Positions 10,553 through 23,145 of a DNA stretch of 57,397 nt are shown piece by piece. Each line of letters starts with the position of its first letter. Positions within the stretch are counted from its first letter, which is position 1. The notes under the pieces are model-generated. The model was not told where the DNA came from, did not search any database, and saw nothing but the letters and a program-made list of their open reading frames with translations. The translations under genes and the position numbers were made by a program. The stretch comes from Thermomucor indicae-seudaticae (taxonomy: Eukaryota; Mucoromycota; Mucoromycetes; Mucorales; Lichtheimiaceae). The stretch lies in NCBI GenBank assembly GCA_000787465.1, contig JSYX01000188.1, forward strand, positions 1 to 57,397, given 5' to 3'.

Positions 10553-13500
10553 TTAGTAGGGAATACCGTTCGTCAGTTTCTGGAAATAGTCGTATAACAC
10601 TGTTCTCTGGTTTTCAAATGAATCCTTGATGCGCATCATGATAAAGTCGGCTGCCGCGCGCTCGGATCGCTCCAACTGGAACCGAGTCCGAAGACGCTTG
10701 ATCGTTTCGCCCCTGAAGCAGGGCAAGCCAGATTCAAGCATCAGCGTCACTAGCTGGCAAATCTGTTCGGCATAGGGACGGCTGGCAAGATACGCTTTGA
10801 CGACCAGTTCCGAGAATTGCCTAAACGCTTGTTCGTCCGAGCCACCGCCCATCACTTGAATCATTTCCGTAGTCAACTTGAACGGCGAGCTTTCAAAAGT
10901 GATGCCACCCGGTGCAATGTCAAAAATAAAACCAAAATCTATATAGAAATTGGCAGTTAATTTCTATCAAAACCTTGAAGCTCTCCCTTTCTCTTCTTAC
11001 CAATATGAATGATATGGCCATCGTCGTCAAGCATAATGTTGCCATTATGACGATCCTTGATCGCTAAAAGATATGAAATAACAGAATACGCCGCCAAGCT
11101 CTGGACAAAGTTGTTGCGAGCACGCTGGAAATGGATCGAATCCGGCCCGCCGTACTTGGCCACAAAGTAGTCGTATAAACTGTTGACCTTCTCACGGCCG
11201 AGCTGATCACGGGAAATAGACCGTGGAATAACATCAATCACGCCTCGGCCTGGCGCAGTCGCGACCACGCGGTAAGGATATACATAGAGGTCCAGTCCTA
11301 CGCTCGTAAAGATATTCTTGAACACAGAAATAAGCTGCAGCGCCAGCACATCCTGACGGCAGTCATCGCCAACTTTGAAAATGGCTCCTTGCCAGATCTG
11401 CACAGTACGCTTCTTGCCCACTTGTGTATCTTGGCTGCCATCTGTGCCGTCCTTGTTATTCGTCAGCGCTTTGCTCATAAGATCGGTGTCTTCGACTTCC
11501 TTTTCAATCTTGAACGTCGCCATAAACGGTGCCTAAAAGTCAGTGCCCCCACCTTATCTTAGTATATCGATTTTTTTCCACCCCATTTGGTCTATTCTAA
11601 TGACCTTGGCATGACTCTGAAGAGGACGACCCGAGCTTCGGTTAATATCAATGACACGACCGTCGCTGTTGCTCGGCAAATAAACGCCAACATCCACTTT
11701 GATTTTCGCTAATTCTTCGTCCAAACGTTTCTAAAAGAAGGCAGCGTGAGCATCTGCACCCTGCTCAAAGACAAAACGTAGCAGTGTCTTACCTTTTGCA
11801 GAGGCTTCTTTTCCGTTTGCCCATACTTGATATATTCCTTGAGATATCCCGAGATCGCCGTGATATCACCAAAGAACTTGAACTCGCGCTCGTAGAATGC
11901 ACGATCCTCACCCGTGAAAGAGTTGACTAAATTGTCAATGATTCTCTCCAGAGTAGGTTTCAGAACATCAGGCTGTTAGAAGGAAGTGGAGCATGTTAAG
12001 TATCACGCACAAACCAGGATTTTTGAAAAAGTGAGAGAAAGCTTTATTACCTTGGAGCAATCCTTGTCGGCATCCACGTAAAAGTTGGCCTGCATGTTCC
12101 AAATAATCTGATGCGCAAACAGCTGGGATACTTGACCAGCTTGCATAATGTACTTTTCAACATAACCCAAATCATCGTGGCGCAACGCCTGGACAATCTG
12201 AGGGATATAGAAAAAGACAGTGCTGACTGGGTAATACTCCAAGCTACGCATAGCATATTGAAGAATAAGTGGGTGGTTGCCGTAGGCCGGCAAAAAGTAA
12301 TTGGCGGCCGTGATAGCTGGAACAGGTGCCCAGTACTGAAGATACTTTAGATCCAGCTTGGCATTCGGTAACAGCCTGTCGCCAAGCAGAATCACAAGAG
12401 CCTCTGGTACATCCACAACGTCCAGGGTATTGTTGGCAATAAGATGATGCAGTTCTCTGTGAACCACAGGTTGGACAAACCGAGCATTCATCTGCACAGC
12501 CAGACGAGGCGACACTTCCCATGCGAACCGCACGATTTCTTTCCAAGAGTCCTGCCCGCGCCCAAAAGTCATTTCATATGCTAATACTTATTAAACACCA
12601 TGTCCTTACCTCGAGTACCATAGACTTTTCCGTGTTGCCAACAAAGCAAGCCGGATATCCATGGCCCGTGTTGTTGAGCGGGTTGCACCATACGGAAAGA
12701 CGTGTCAATTCACTCTCCATAAAAAGCATCATTAACTTTTTGGCAAGATGATGCTGTCGGATCACATCATCCTTCGTCTTGTCTGATAAAAGAGAGTAAG
12801 TACTTTCTACGTACGGAAATCCTCAATATCAACTTACCATTCAAAAACATGTACAAGCCAGAGGCAACCTTGGAATTGGTGTTTCGCAAGGGAGAACTGG
12901 TGACAAGGTAACCCAGATTGGGGGTATCATTCACAACAGCATTGTAAAAGTCTGTCAATAACTTGTATTCCATTAATTGGAGGCTCTTGCGTGAGCCATA
13001 ATGCCATCTACAGTATTGGAATCAATGTGTCAAAATGAGGCTTCAAGCGATCTTCCCTCCCTTCTTTCTTTCTTCCTCACCTTGGCTCAAGTGAAAACCA
13101 GTTAAAGGCACAGTCGTACACCAGAGATCTAAACTTGTGCTCAGCTAAAGCTTCCATGTGTGTCGACTGAAGTATCTTCATGCCCAAGAGAAGCAATTGA
13201 AATCGGACTGGACGAGCCAGAGCATGCGTACTAGGTTGTGCTAAGCTAATCCCGCTTCGTTTCTGTATCTGTCTCTTTTTCCTTACCTCATCAACTGCGA
13301 GTTTTGGAAAGATTCTTGTAGCATACGCACAAACATGTTCACCAAATGCTTGCTGCGATGACGGATCGAATAGAATCGACTACTCAAGAACTTGATCCAG
13401 GTCGAGTGTGGCGAGAACAAGAAGGTTGCGACACGATGATTGCTGTCGCAGATTGCCTTATCCGACGGCTCGTTGGTCATTTTGGTAACGAACGGATGCT

Positions 13501-16500
13501 TGGAGCTGTTTGTTTCGTATTATCCATGAATAAGCTTATGCGCATATGAAAAGCAAAGAAAGACAACTTACTTTAACACTGGAGAGAATAAGCCCTTGCG
13601 GTGCCTTTGAGCCCACTGCCACATGCTCAACATCTCCACCATCAATCGCTTTTCAGCGTCTGGACGTTCAACCAGGATCCAGTTCCACACGGATGTACCA
13701 ATATCCAGGGATTCAGGAGTGAAGATGTATACTGGAACACGAACAAGATATCGGATAATGTCAGGATCAATCTATACGAGCCCCACAGTTAAACACATGT
13801 ATAACACGAGCCGTACTCTATCTACCCTTCCACTCATATGCTTACTTTGGGAAGAGCAATCGCAAAAGCAGCAGCACGATGCAACGTCCTATGGAGTCTT
13901 TCAACAGGTACATTGTGCTTTTGCTTTACATCTGTCTGCAACGCTTCAAGCGTGTCAAGGACAAAAGGCACTTGATCCAGCAGGCCACTACCAGTCTTGG
14001 TGTCTGGTACTTTTTCTGCTCGCAGCACACAATATAAGCATTAAAACTTGCCATGACTTTCTGTTATATAGCCAGCTACTCACCAACATTTTCACGAATA
14101 CCATACATGTACTCGATACCGCTTATTTCACCACTATAGAACCGTCTAGAGGTGAAACCATTGACGAACGAGGACGACTCGTCCGGTGCCACCCGTGGCA
14201 CCTTTGGAACGAATTCTGTAGACAAGCCATGTTATAAAGCCAACCTGGCCCATCAACGACGTAAACTTACCGATGGAAAGCTGGTTTCTTGCAGCTGTTT
14301 TGCCGACGTCGAGTGCAACCGACCGACCCATATGCACAGCATCGAGTGGTTGACCAGAAGAGAAGCGGTCAAATTCCGCTAGGTAGTCTTGAAGCAAGCC
14401 ATTGATTTCCAAAGGCGCACGGTCAAGCGAAATACGCAGCCATTTCTTTGCACTCTCATAGAGCCGTGTACATATCTCTCGTCGGTACGCATAAGAGTCC
14501 CCAAGCTCCAAAGTGACACCCACCCGAGGTGAAGTAAAGTGAAACACTGGCGAGTACTGGGTATATCCGGTCGGTTTCGATGTTATGGTACAGGAAGAAA
14601 AGACTCATAATAAAACTCACCTCGTCACGGTATTCAGACTCGCAACTTAGCCATAGCAGTTGCACAAGTTCCAAGAGCAAGGTGACAAGCGACTTATCGG
14701 CAAAGATTTGAGGAAAAGCAGACACGATGCGCTCGGCGGTCTTGATGGCTAATTCATGGACTTTATGCAAGCGATGACATGCCAGTTTCAAAACATTGGC
14801 CATCTGCTCGCGCAGTTCGTCCGATATCTCCTGACGGGACGCCTTCGTTGCAGCATCCTTGATGAAAGCAGCAATCACACGGTCCGCAATGGTCTCGAGG
14901 CAGTTGGCAAGCGAGCTTTGATTGACTCCGTCGTTCATAAAGTAGCGTAAAACAAAGGTACAGTCGCCCATCTTGCTGCGCATCATTTCAATATGATAGA
15001 CACTGAGGGCAAAGACCACTTGGGCAAAAGAAAAGCTCTTGATGTCGTAGGCAAGCGATGGCAAGAAGCTCGTCAATCTCTGGCGCAGCGAAGTCAAGTT
15101 CTGGTCTGCTAGGTTTCCGCCCCGGAGCACAGAGTTATACTCCAGATCGCTCTCAATGTAGTTTGTAGCGCTTTCAATGACGAGCACAGGCGTCTTTCGA
15201 GCAATCACAAGCATCGAATCATGCCACTCGCGAATCCACATGGATTCCGTGACGAAACCGAACAGGACACACAGAAACCAGACGTTACGGAAAAGAGATA
15301 CCGTCTCTTCGCTAGGGTTGACGTGTGGATTGAAGTCCTTGTGCTCAAGCAGCGTGCGCAACACTGGCAACAGCATTCCGAGCTTTGACACAAACGGGTA
15401 CTCGGTCTCTTTCTTGTTCTTTGCCATCATTCTCTGTATAGTGTTACCCTTGTCGACAAAGAGCGCCAACAGACTGTTGAGGTAGGTTTGGTAGTACTCT
15501 GGTCTGGCCGAAAGTCGTTTGGCAAGGCTCAAATGAGCATTGATGATCTAATCCATAGCTTGGGTTAAACTTTTCCCCCATTTCATCATTCGCAATAATG
15601 CTTACAGCTGTTGTAAGCTGCTTGTTTTCGACCGTTAAAGATTCACGGCTCAAAGTCGAAAAGAGACTAATGATATCATTAAACAGGCCCGTGGGACTCA
15701 CAAGAGCCAAGTCAACGAGTCTCGACGTCAGAGAAGCCGTGGCGGAAACAGAAAGAGTCTTGCGGCGCATAGCTAGCATTGAGAACGCTTGCGTCATGAT
15801 CTGAGGGAGGATTGTTAGTCGCGATAAGTCAGAAAGAAAAGGCAATCCGCGGATAACTTACCGCCTCATCCTTGAGATAAACAGCGACACCGACAATAGC
15901 CGAGAGCGCATTAGCACAGACTTGCTGTTTCTGCATCTCGTTGAGCTGGTCGGCAGCAGGAGCGCCGGAAATGACATTCTGGTCGTACATGGAGAACCTA
16001 TCTCCGCCCCCATTTCCTTCATCGCTGTAGCGTGTGATCTCGTTCAAGAGTGCATAAATGGTCGAAATAGCAGCTTGCGATACCTGCATTGACGGCTTTG
16101 TCTGGTCCAATGATTTCCTTTCGTTAATCCTTCAAGTTATATATTTCATCATAGCAAAAAGAATTTACCTGAACACATTGGGCCAGACGGACAATAGCAA
16201 ACTGCTGCACACTGATAGTCTCTTGCCCGATTTCAGCCTGTAGTTCAAAAACAGACGAAGGCGTCGCAAGGAAGCGGCAAATGGTATTGGTCATGTCGTT
16301 GTTCAAGTGAGGAAAGCTGCAGTCCTTCATCAGCAAAAAGATAGACACCTCACAATGTTCTCTCTCGGCTTACTTTATGGCCAAAAGGACAGCAGCATCC
16401 AGCGCTGCCACATGCACCCACGAGTCGCTGTCCTGCGGCGGTGCGAATAGAGATTCAGAGATATGATGGATCAAAACGTCGTCGACTTCATGTAAATAAA

Positions 16501-18166
16501 CTGATGACAGGGCAGCAACGTGCTACGCGAAAACGTCAGCAGAAAAAGATCGTTATTCATTAGCGCCCACGCTTACCAAGCTCGTTCCCATGATTTCTTG
16601 CATGTACGCATCCGGCGCCCACTTTTGACCGTCCTGGGCATACTTTCGAATATCCTCATAGTATCCCAAGCTCGTCACGTACACACTGCGCATGTTCTTG
16701 TTGAGAAGGGCATCCTTTTCAGGATCATTAGAAGAAGCGGGCCGTCCACCGGATGCCATCTTTCGCATCAACTCTGACCACGCATGCTCCACATCACGCG
16801 TTAAATGCAACTTTTTCAGGGTCTCTACTGCAGGACATGGACTGGTGGCATCGGGCTGAGGCTCCGTATTCGCAATAACACGTGCTGTCACATTGCGGAG
16901 GATAATCAGGAGGTCGTAAACGACGCGGTTACTGCTGAGTGGCACGCCGTCTTCCCAGTATTTTTGAAGGATACGTCGGCTATAAGCATAAGGATCGTGC
17001 TCTTTCAAACAAGCTGTAATCGCAGACCGAATGCCATCCAGAATTTCGTCTCGAATCAGAAATTGCGTGTTGTGACAGAGTGCCAGTAGCTGGTTCGGTC
17101 TAAAGACGAAGGGAGACAACTGTAAGGCTCTTGACAAGCCAGCAAGCGAAGGTAGAATGAATGTCACGGTAAAGTTCACTTTTGGGAGAAGAAAGAGGCA
17201 ATGAGCGGGCCAGCCACACGAAGCAAGCATCTCTGCTTGTCTCTCCTATATTTACCATCTTGCTGCTTCATGAATTGGATGATTGATTCGGCATAACTCC
17301 ATAGGATTTCAGTAATTCTGTGGTACATTTCAGGCCGCTTGTACCCGATTTCAAGGAGACCTGATACAAGACTATATGTGATGGCATCCGAAGGTGGAAT
17401 GTCTATCATATAAATCTTAGTGATCCCAGATCACAAAGCAGTTTCCGTCTTCTCTACTTGCCGGTACCTTTGTTGAGCGTAACTTCTTCCCATTCATAAG
17501 CAGGCAAGTGCTGCATATAAGCCAGTAGTCTAGGCAACAATTCCAATTGACGCTCTTCGTTTGCTTTGACGGCATATTTGACAAGGGCAGCCAAGCTTTG
17601 CTGACTTCGACGGTTCTACCCCCCACGCGTCAGCATTATCAGAAATAGCTCCTCTGTTACTGCAGACTCACCATCGAACCCAGTCCGGGTTTTTGCTCTT
17701 TGCTGAAGATGGTCTTGTCACCGGGGGGTACATCAAGAGGGACGGCAGGACATTTCGTCAACAGTTTCTCGATTTCGGCTGTGGTCGCTTTGCTTCGAGA
17801 ATCAGCCAGGACTTCGGCTAATCCCATAAGGATTTTCGAGTGCAGGTCGAAATCGAGGCTGTAGGTTGGTCTTTGTGTGTTAGCTAGGGGAGATCTCTCA
17901 AGATGCGAAACACATCAAGACCGCAGGTCAGATCAGCATACCCATTCATGGCTCAGGGACAGATTCTGGAAAGGAGAGTAAGGAAAATAAGGTAAACCGG
18001 CGTTGATGGTCGGTTTCCGCTGTTGCAGAGCGGTATTGAGGGGTGGTTGCAAGTTGCCATAAGCGTGAATCCCCGATTTGTCAGTTTCGTGGAACAATGA
18101 GCATTGCTGGTTCTGCAAAATGGCTTGAATGGGCGCAAAAGTGCTATGAATATCGTATCTGAACAT
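10553..18166 (-). CDS. STT4: Phosphatidylinositol 4-kinase III alpha (STT4/PI4KA)
   Basis: A 7.6-kb gene of roughly twenty exons on the minus strand, starting near 18166 and ending at 10553 with the family-typical LTNGIPY terminus. It phosphorylates phosphatidylinositol at position 4 at the plasma membrane. Most of the length is the helical solenoid and PI-kinase accessory domain. The kinase domain includes VYLPSNSDGRVIDINRSSG, the AIFKVGDDCRQDVLALQLI nucleotide-binding segment, the catalytic loop IKDRHNGNIM and, after an intron between 10940 and about 11000, the metal-binding DFGF. A long loop in the kinase domain is rich in Asp, Thr and Asn. In yeast STT4 works with YPP1 and EFR3; neither is visible here. 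Exon edges were checked only for the first and last few exons. No break was noticed. Confidence 0.93.
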
Positions 18167-18339
18167 TTTCAAATAGCACCCAGCACACTGACTCCATATA
18201 TATATATATACGTAGATAGATAGAGAAAGAGTACAGATAAACAGGCTTTCGGGAAAGAAAAGAGACAGGCATCTCGTTTCGATATGTATCTCAGCACGAG
18301 GACATTAAGCAGAAAAAGTTTATTTTTGAGCACCAGTTT

Positions 18340-19321
18340 TTAAGCATACTTTTGGCATATAGACTTGAGCTTTTCTGCACTCTTGTTGAGTTTCTCGCGT
18401 TCAGCCTTGCTCAGTGGCATATTGTAGATCTGCTCGATGCCCTTGGCGCCGATCTTGGCAGGCAGAGAGAGCACGGCGCCGAGAGAGTCAACGTAGACAG
18501 AAAGGGGACGGATTTCGCGTTTGTTGAGGAGGATGGCTTCGCACAGCATAGCCGTACAAGCACCAATGCCGTAATAGGTTGCGCCTTTCAACTTGATGAT
18601 TTCCATGGCTTTGCCGGCGATTTCTTTGGCCACTTGATCCTTGTCTAAACTTTGAACTTCCGGGAACGACAAAAGGGGCTTGCCCGCGACCGTTGCTGAG
18701 TCCCAAGCGATGAACTGTGAATCACCGTGTTCACCCAGAACATAGGCATGAATACTCGAAGGAGACACATTGAGCTTCTTGGCCAAGAATCCGCGAAGAC
18801 GCGAGGAGTCCAGGAAAGTGCCCGAGCCAAAGACTTGATGACGGGGCAATCCGGACAACTTTTGGGCGATATGCGTCAAGACGTCGACAGGGTTTGCTAC
18901 CAGAATCATGATCGCGTCCTTTTGGATAGGCTTCATGTCGCCGATCACGCTTTCAAGAATCCTGTAGTTGCGATCGATCAGCTAGAGGGACACATTTCTT
19001 TTTAAGTAATCCACTCGCATAACGTCTCCTCCATAAAAATCTCCCTTTACTTACTTCAGTACGCGACTCGCCTTCTTTCTGTTTCGCACCGGCGGTAATA
19101 ACAATGATATCGGCTTGCCCCGCTTCCCGAGCAGTCGCACCACGAACCAAGGTGCTGCTGAGAAGGTTGGCGTCGCTCAAGTCGAGTATCTGTCCATGGA
19201 CGACTTCCGGAACCACATCGACCAGCAAAATCTCGGATACAACGTCCCGCAGCATGACTGCGTAAGCAATGGTGGCACCCACAGAGCCAGCACCCACGAT
19301 AGCAATCTTGTTGTTCCCCAT
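18340..19321 (-). CDS. L-lactate dehydrogenase (NAD-dependent)
   Basis: Two exons, 19321..19055 and 18981..18340, encode about 302 residues. The protein reduces pyruvate to L-lactate with NADH. Motifs in order: IAIVGAGSVGATIAYA (Rossmann NAD loop), DLSDANLL, ITAGAKQKEGESRTELIDRN, ANPVDVLT, GSGTFLDSSRLR (with the substrate-binding arginine), and LGEHGDSQ carrying the catalytic histidine. The sequence resembles the Mucorales fermentative LDH enzymes more than malate dehydrogenase: the specificity loop after TAGAKQ carries Lys-Glu rather than the Arg-Arg pattern of MDH. It is slightly short at the C-terminus compared with the Rhizopus enzymes. It lies tandem to STT4 with 173 bp between, containing a short TA repeat (about 18196-18211). 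Confidence 0.95.
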
Positions 19322-19802
19322 GTTGTAGCGTATGCTGAAAGGAAAAAAGTAGGATAGAAAAGGCAGAAAAGACATAACTAACATTTTATAACAAAGATAG
19401 CATGGGTTTTCGCTTGACATCACGCGATACTTTCAAAGACGTAATAAGTATGTATCAGAAATGGTCATCTTGAACGGTTTTTTTCACGCTTTATCGAATC
19501 GCTATGCAAGCAGTTAAAATACAGCCACAACTGATACAGAAACGGACAAGTGCATTGTGACCCGATGGGTAAGGCTCTATCTAAAAGTGGGAGCCACGGA
19601 TAACGACGTGTTTAGAGCATCCGGGCCAAACGCAATTAGCGTCTACGAAGCAGCACCTATAACCTGCAAGTTCCCTGTAATTGACAATTAAACGACTCCA
19701 GCAGGGTATAAAGCAGCGCAGAGAAAAAGTCAAAGCCGAGTTTACAGGTTTAATCTACAATCAAGGAAATACGTACAATAGCAATAGAAATGAACATGAG
19801 GA
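19322..19802. other. Intergenic, LDH promoter side
   Basis: No gene is seen. This stretch should contain the LDH promoter (right-to-left transcription) and the 3' untranslated region of the membrane-protein gene that ends at 19803. No motif is claimed. Confidence 0.4.
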
Positions 19803-20656
19803 TCACCAATCTTTTGCAAGATTATCCACGTCGCGCCGTTTCTTCTTTTGCCATCGATAGTGTACCAGCGCCATCACAAAGTATATGGCAAACACGACGA
19901 TCAAGACCTGAACAAAGAGGGTGATCGGCTCTCGGTCATCGTCATCTTTCTCCTCTTCTTCAACCAAAGGTGGAGGAGGAACCAGGGTGACCTGGGGTAG
20001 ATTACTGACAACAGACGTGGTTGCCGTCCTTTGAACATGCACCTTAAAGGCAGTCTCTGGGATGATGTGATAATTGTCATAGTCGATCTGCCATGTTTGT
20101 TTTATTAGCTTGGACAAGTGTTCCCCAATTTTGTCCGCTGTCTCACTTACCACCACCATACCCTGAAAACGGAGATCAGTTGAGACCGACTCGCCCGGTT
20201 GCCAGAACACTTGCACAGGCCAACTCTTCCACTTGGCATCCAAATGCCCAAGCGCCCCCGGGTTTTCTACCGCGTCCTTATTCTCTTCGTCGTCATCGTC
20301 GCAGGCCACAGGTGCATAGACGTTTTCGTCGTAATCAATAAACTCTCCCACGGTCTGGTTTAAATCATTCTTGACCATGAAAAGAACGCCCTGATATTCT
20401 TGGGTGCCCGTAACAAGAAACGAAAACGGACTGTCTGGTGTCTCCTGGGTCATCTTGACCGAGTAACAGTCGCTGCACGTCGACTTTGATGGTCCATGGC
20501 CAATGGTCGACATGCGATCAAGTTGGCACTGCCGGACAAGAATGAGCATGGACGAGATTTTGTTGCTACGCTATATATACTTGCTGTGCCAGGCATGTTC
20601 GGGTATCCGACGACAACGGATGTCAAGAACAATGCCACCACATAGACCCATTGCAT
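19803..20656 (-). CDS. Type I membrane protein, Cys-containing lumenal domain
   Basis: Exon 1 is 20656..20585, a 24-codon signal peptide (hydrophobic ALFLTSVVV). Joining it in frame to the body that begins at 20528 needs a GC-AG intron with the standard GCAAGT donor (20584..20529). The body has four Cys near its N-terminus, an acidic patch DDDDEEN, a Trp-rich segment, then a poly-Pro/acidic stalk, one transmembrane helix (about 30 residues from the end) and a short basic cytosolic tail. A second likely intron, 20150..20088 (gtaagt donor, ctaat branch-like site, cag acceptor), is 63 nt long and contains no stop, so it can be read through. I do not recognise the family. The topology suggests a secretory-pathway or vacuolar membrane protein. 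Confidence 0.72.
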
Positions 20657-20757
20657 CAGGAGAGGTTCTTTTGTCGGCTTCAGGGACGAAAAATGTCAGT
20701 CGATTTTTTCGACACACAAACTCTCAGTCTTTCTTTATTACTGTTGGTTTCCCCTTA

Positions 20758-22324
20758 TTAATGTAGACCCAATCGACCTTTTTCACTTTCCAGTCGAGAA
20801 TACAAGAGATAAAGTGCCATTTGATTACTCTCTGGTGTACCTGTGATAGTCACTAGTCGTTCATTGGTGTTACCGTGAGCATCCGCAATCTTGATATGAC
20901 TTCCGCTCAGCTGACGAATTTCGTTGATCTTGCTACCTCCTTTACCAATAATGCAACCAACCTTATCATTTATTATCTTCCATCAGTACCTTGCGGATTT
21001 TAGCGTTCCCTTTTTCCTGACGGATGACTCACCATTTCGTTGGGAATAAAGATTTGCTGGGCTTGGGAAGTAGCCAACATGTTTGCCATGCCATAGTCTG
21101 CCTGCCGACCCGTAACACCCGGCATCGCGCCATATGCACTTGCAGCAGCTGCTGCGGCAGCGGCTTGATAGTAGAATTGTGGACTTGCTCCGCCCATAGG
21201 CATACCCCCCATATGACCCATCATGGCTCCGTAAGGACTCATCGAACCAGCCATGGCCGCAGTGGCACCAGCCGCCGATCTCGCCAAACCTGCGTGGTAT
21301 GCTCGACCAGGCATCATTGCCCCTTGAGGCTGCGGTCGGTACTGGATTGTGTTGCTCGTGCTGCCTTGCCGTTCGGGATGTTCTGCGAGAATGACGCTGA
21401 TCTGCTGAATGGCAGACTGTACAGCCTTGGTTGTGCCGACGATCGTCACTGTGCGCTCGGTCGACATCGGAAGTGGTTCTTCTGAGGCGTTGACACGCGC
21501 ACCGCTCTGTTCTTGAATACATCGAATGACACTACCGCCGCGACCAATCAAAGTTCCCATACGGTTATCCGCCACAAGGAGTCGGATCGTCAGCGTTTGT
21601 TCCTGACCATCTTCGGCAGGTGGCATCTCTTGTAGGATCTTTTCCGCCACCAACGAGTAAGCCTAATAGATTGCTTTGTGTCACGATACTTTGTCCCGCT
21701 CCCCCCTTTATATGATATTATTTTGCTCCATACCTTGGCCACCGCATTTACAGGGCCGCTGACAGTGAGGATACGCTCATAAGCACCTGGAACGATATCC
21801 GAAATCGTGACTCGCGCCGCCGAAAGCTCACGAATCTCGCTCACGTTCTTGCCACCACGACCAATGATTACACCTGCGTCCTTGGTGCTCACCAGAGACC
21901 GTAACGAGATGGCATTACTGGATGTTGTTGCAGTAGTCGAGGAGGCGGAGGAGGACTCGGCTCCAGGAAACTTGCCGCAGGAATCGCCTCCCTGGTTTAC
22001 CTTTTTATCTTCTTCAAGTACGATATGAACTTCATCTTCTCCCTCGTCGGAATCCTGTGAACCGCCGTGCTCTTCCCATTTCTTCCGCCGTGATGATCTT
22101 GTTCCCATTGTCATGGTCTCCTTGCTATCGTTCTCTTGTTGTTCGTTGTCTGTTGATCCTGCAAAATGAGGTGCTTTGGTTTCCGGATCGGGTACTGCTT
22201 GGCGTTTCGGATGACGATCTTCATGGCCGTCTCGCTCGTAGTCCGAGTCCCAATCCTCATCCTCCAGACGAGGACGCTTGGAACGATCAATCGGTGAACC
22301 AGTTGCTTCGTGCTCAGTGGACAT
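20758..22324 (-). CDS. Triple-KH RNA-binding protein (PCBP/PBP2/HEK2-like)
   Basis: Three exons (22324..21734, 21662..21033, 20961..20758), about 474 residues. Three KH domains are seen by their GxxG loops: GVIIGRGGKNVSEIR around residue 160, GTLIGRGGSVIRCIQ around residue 225, and GCIIGKGGSKINEIR near the C-terminus, created exactly at the second splice junction. The KH domains bind single-stranded RNA or DNA; poly(C)-binding relatives regulate mRNA stability, translation and localisation. The N-terminus is acidic with short basic clusters (nuclear signal-like), and an Ala/Met/Gly-rich linker with an eight-Ala run separates KH2 from KH3. The domain order and spacing match Pbp2/Hek2 and human PCBP/hnRNP K. 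Confidence 0.93.
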
Positions 22325-23145
22325 TTAAGCGCTATCGTACAATGTGAGTATCTCACTTCTCTCGTTCTGGGTTTTCCGTTTTATCCCTGAGGGACAGTAA
22401 GGGGAGATGATACCTTGTTGTTTTCTGAATGCGTGCTATATTGTTAGTTGTCGTTTGCTCCACAAACAACCCCTTCTTTGGACGTACGTAGTTAAGTGTG
22501 ACGAGTTGGGTATGTGGTGAGGGCGTGTATTGGGACGGAGAGAGAAAGTGTGTGGAATGGAAGTGGAATCCGGAAATGCTTTCTGTGGTTGAGAGGGCCA
22601 ACAAAGAGAGAGAAAAAAGAGAGAGTTTAGAGGCATGCTGTAAACCGTGAGAGCAAACAACAACAACAAAAAGAAATAGAAAGAAAGAAGCGACTGATGC
22701 CGTGGTAGCCCTCCAGCGTCATCTATAATGTGGGACAAGGGAGAGAGAGCGAGCTGAAGGTACGAGCATTACAAACGGCAAGCGGGCAGTCATTGTAAAG
22801 ACAAAAAAAAGAGGACGACAGTGTGAGAAGAAAGGAGAGAGTGACAATACCGTGGATTAAGACGAGGAACCCAAAGGCAGGAGGCTTCTGGATGAGAGAG
22901 TTAAAGAGAAAGAGAGAAAAAAGTTTGGCCTAGTGCAAAGAGGGAAGAAAGCGCCCGCATCACCTGAGTTCTCCGCCCAGCCACCCAATCCACTATAACT
23001 TCCTTTGGAACAAAAGGGAGGGGGTCGGTCTGACAACAGTTTGGGCCATTACCCACGGGATACGTAATATTGCTTATCCGTAAAATATAAAGCGTGTTTC
23101 CCCAGTGCATGGCCCTTGTTTTCCCTTGTTTCTGCAGTTTTCATT
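22325..23145. promoter_or_regulatory. Divergent promoter, KH gene / peroxiredoxin, purine-rich
   Basis: This 820-bp divergent region is strikingly asymmetric: on the plus strand it is dominated by G/A (many gagagag and aaagagag runs, about 22560-22930), that is, pyrimidine-rich in the direction of the KH gene. Such CT tracts are common in fungal promoters. No protein-coding frame is convincing here. Confidence 0.55.

Noticed and set aside
13623..14237. A 204-codon plus-strand frame inside STT4
   Set aside because: Antisense to the PI4-kinase exons and introns; not conserved in texture.
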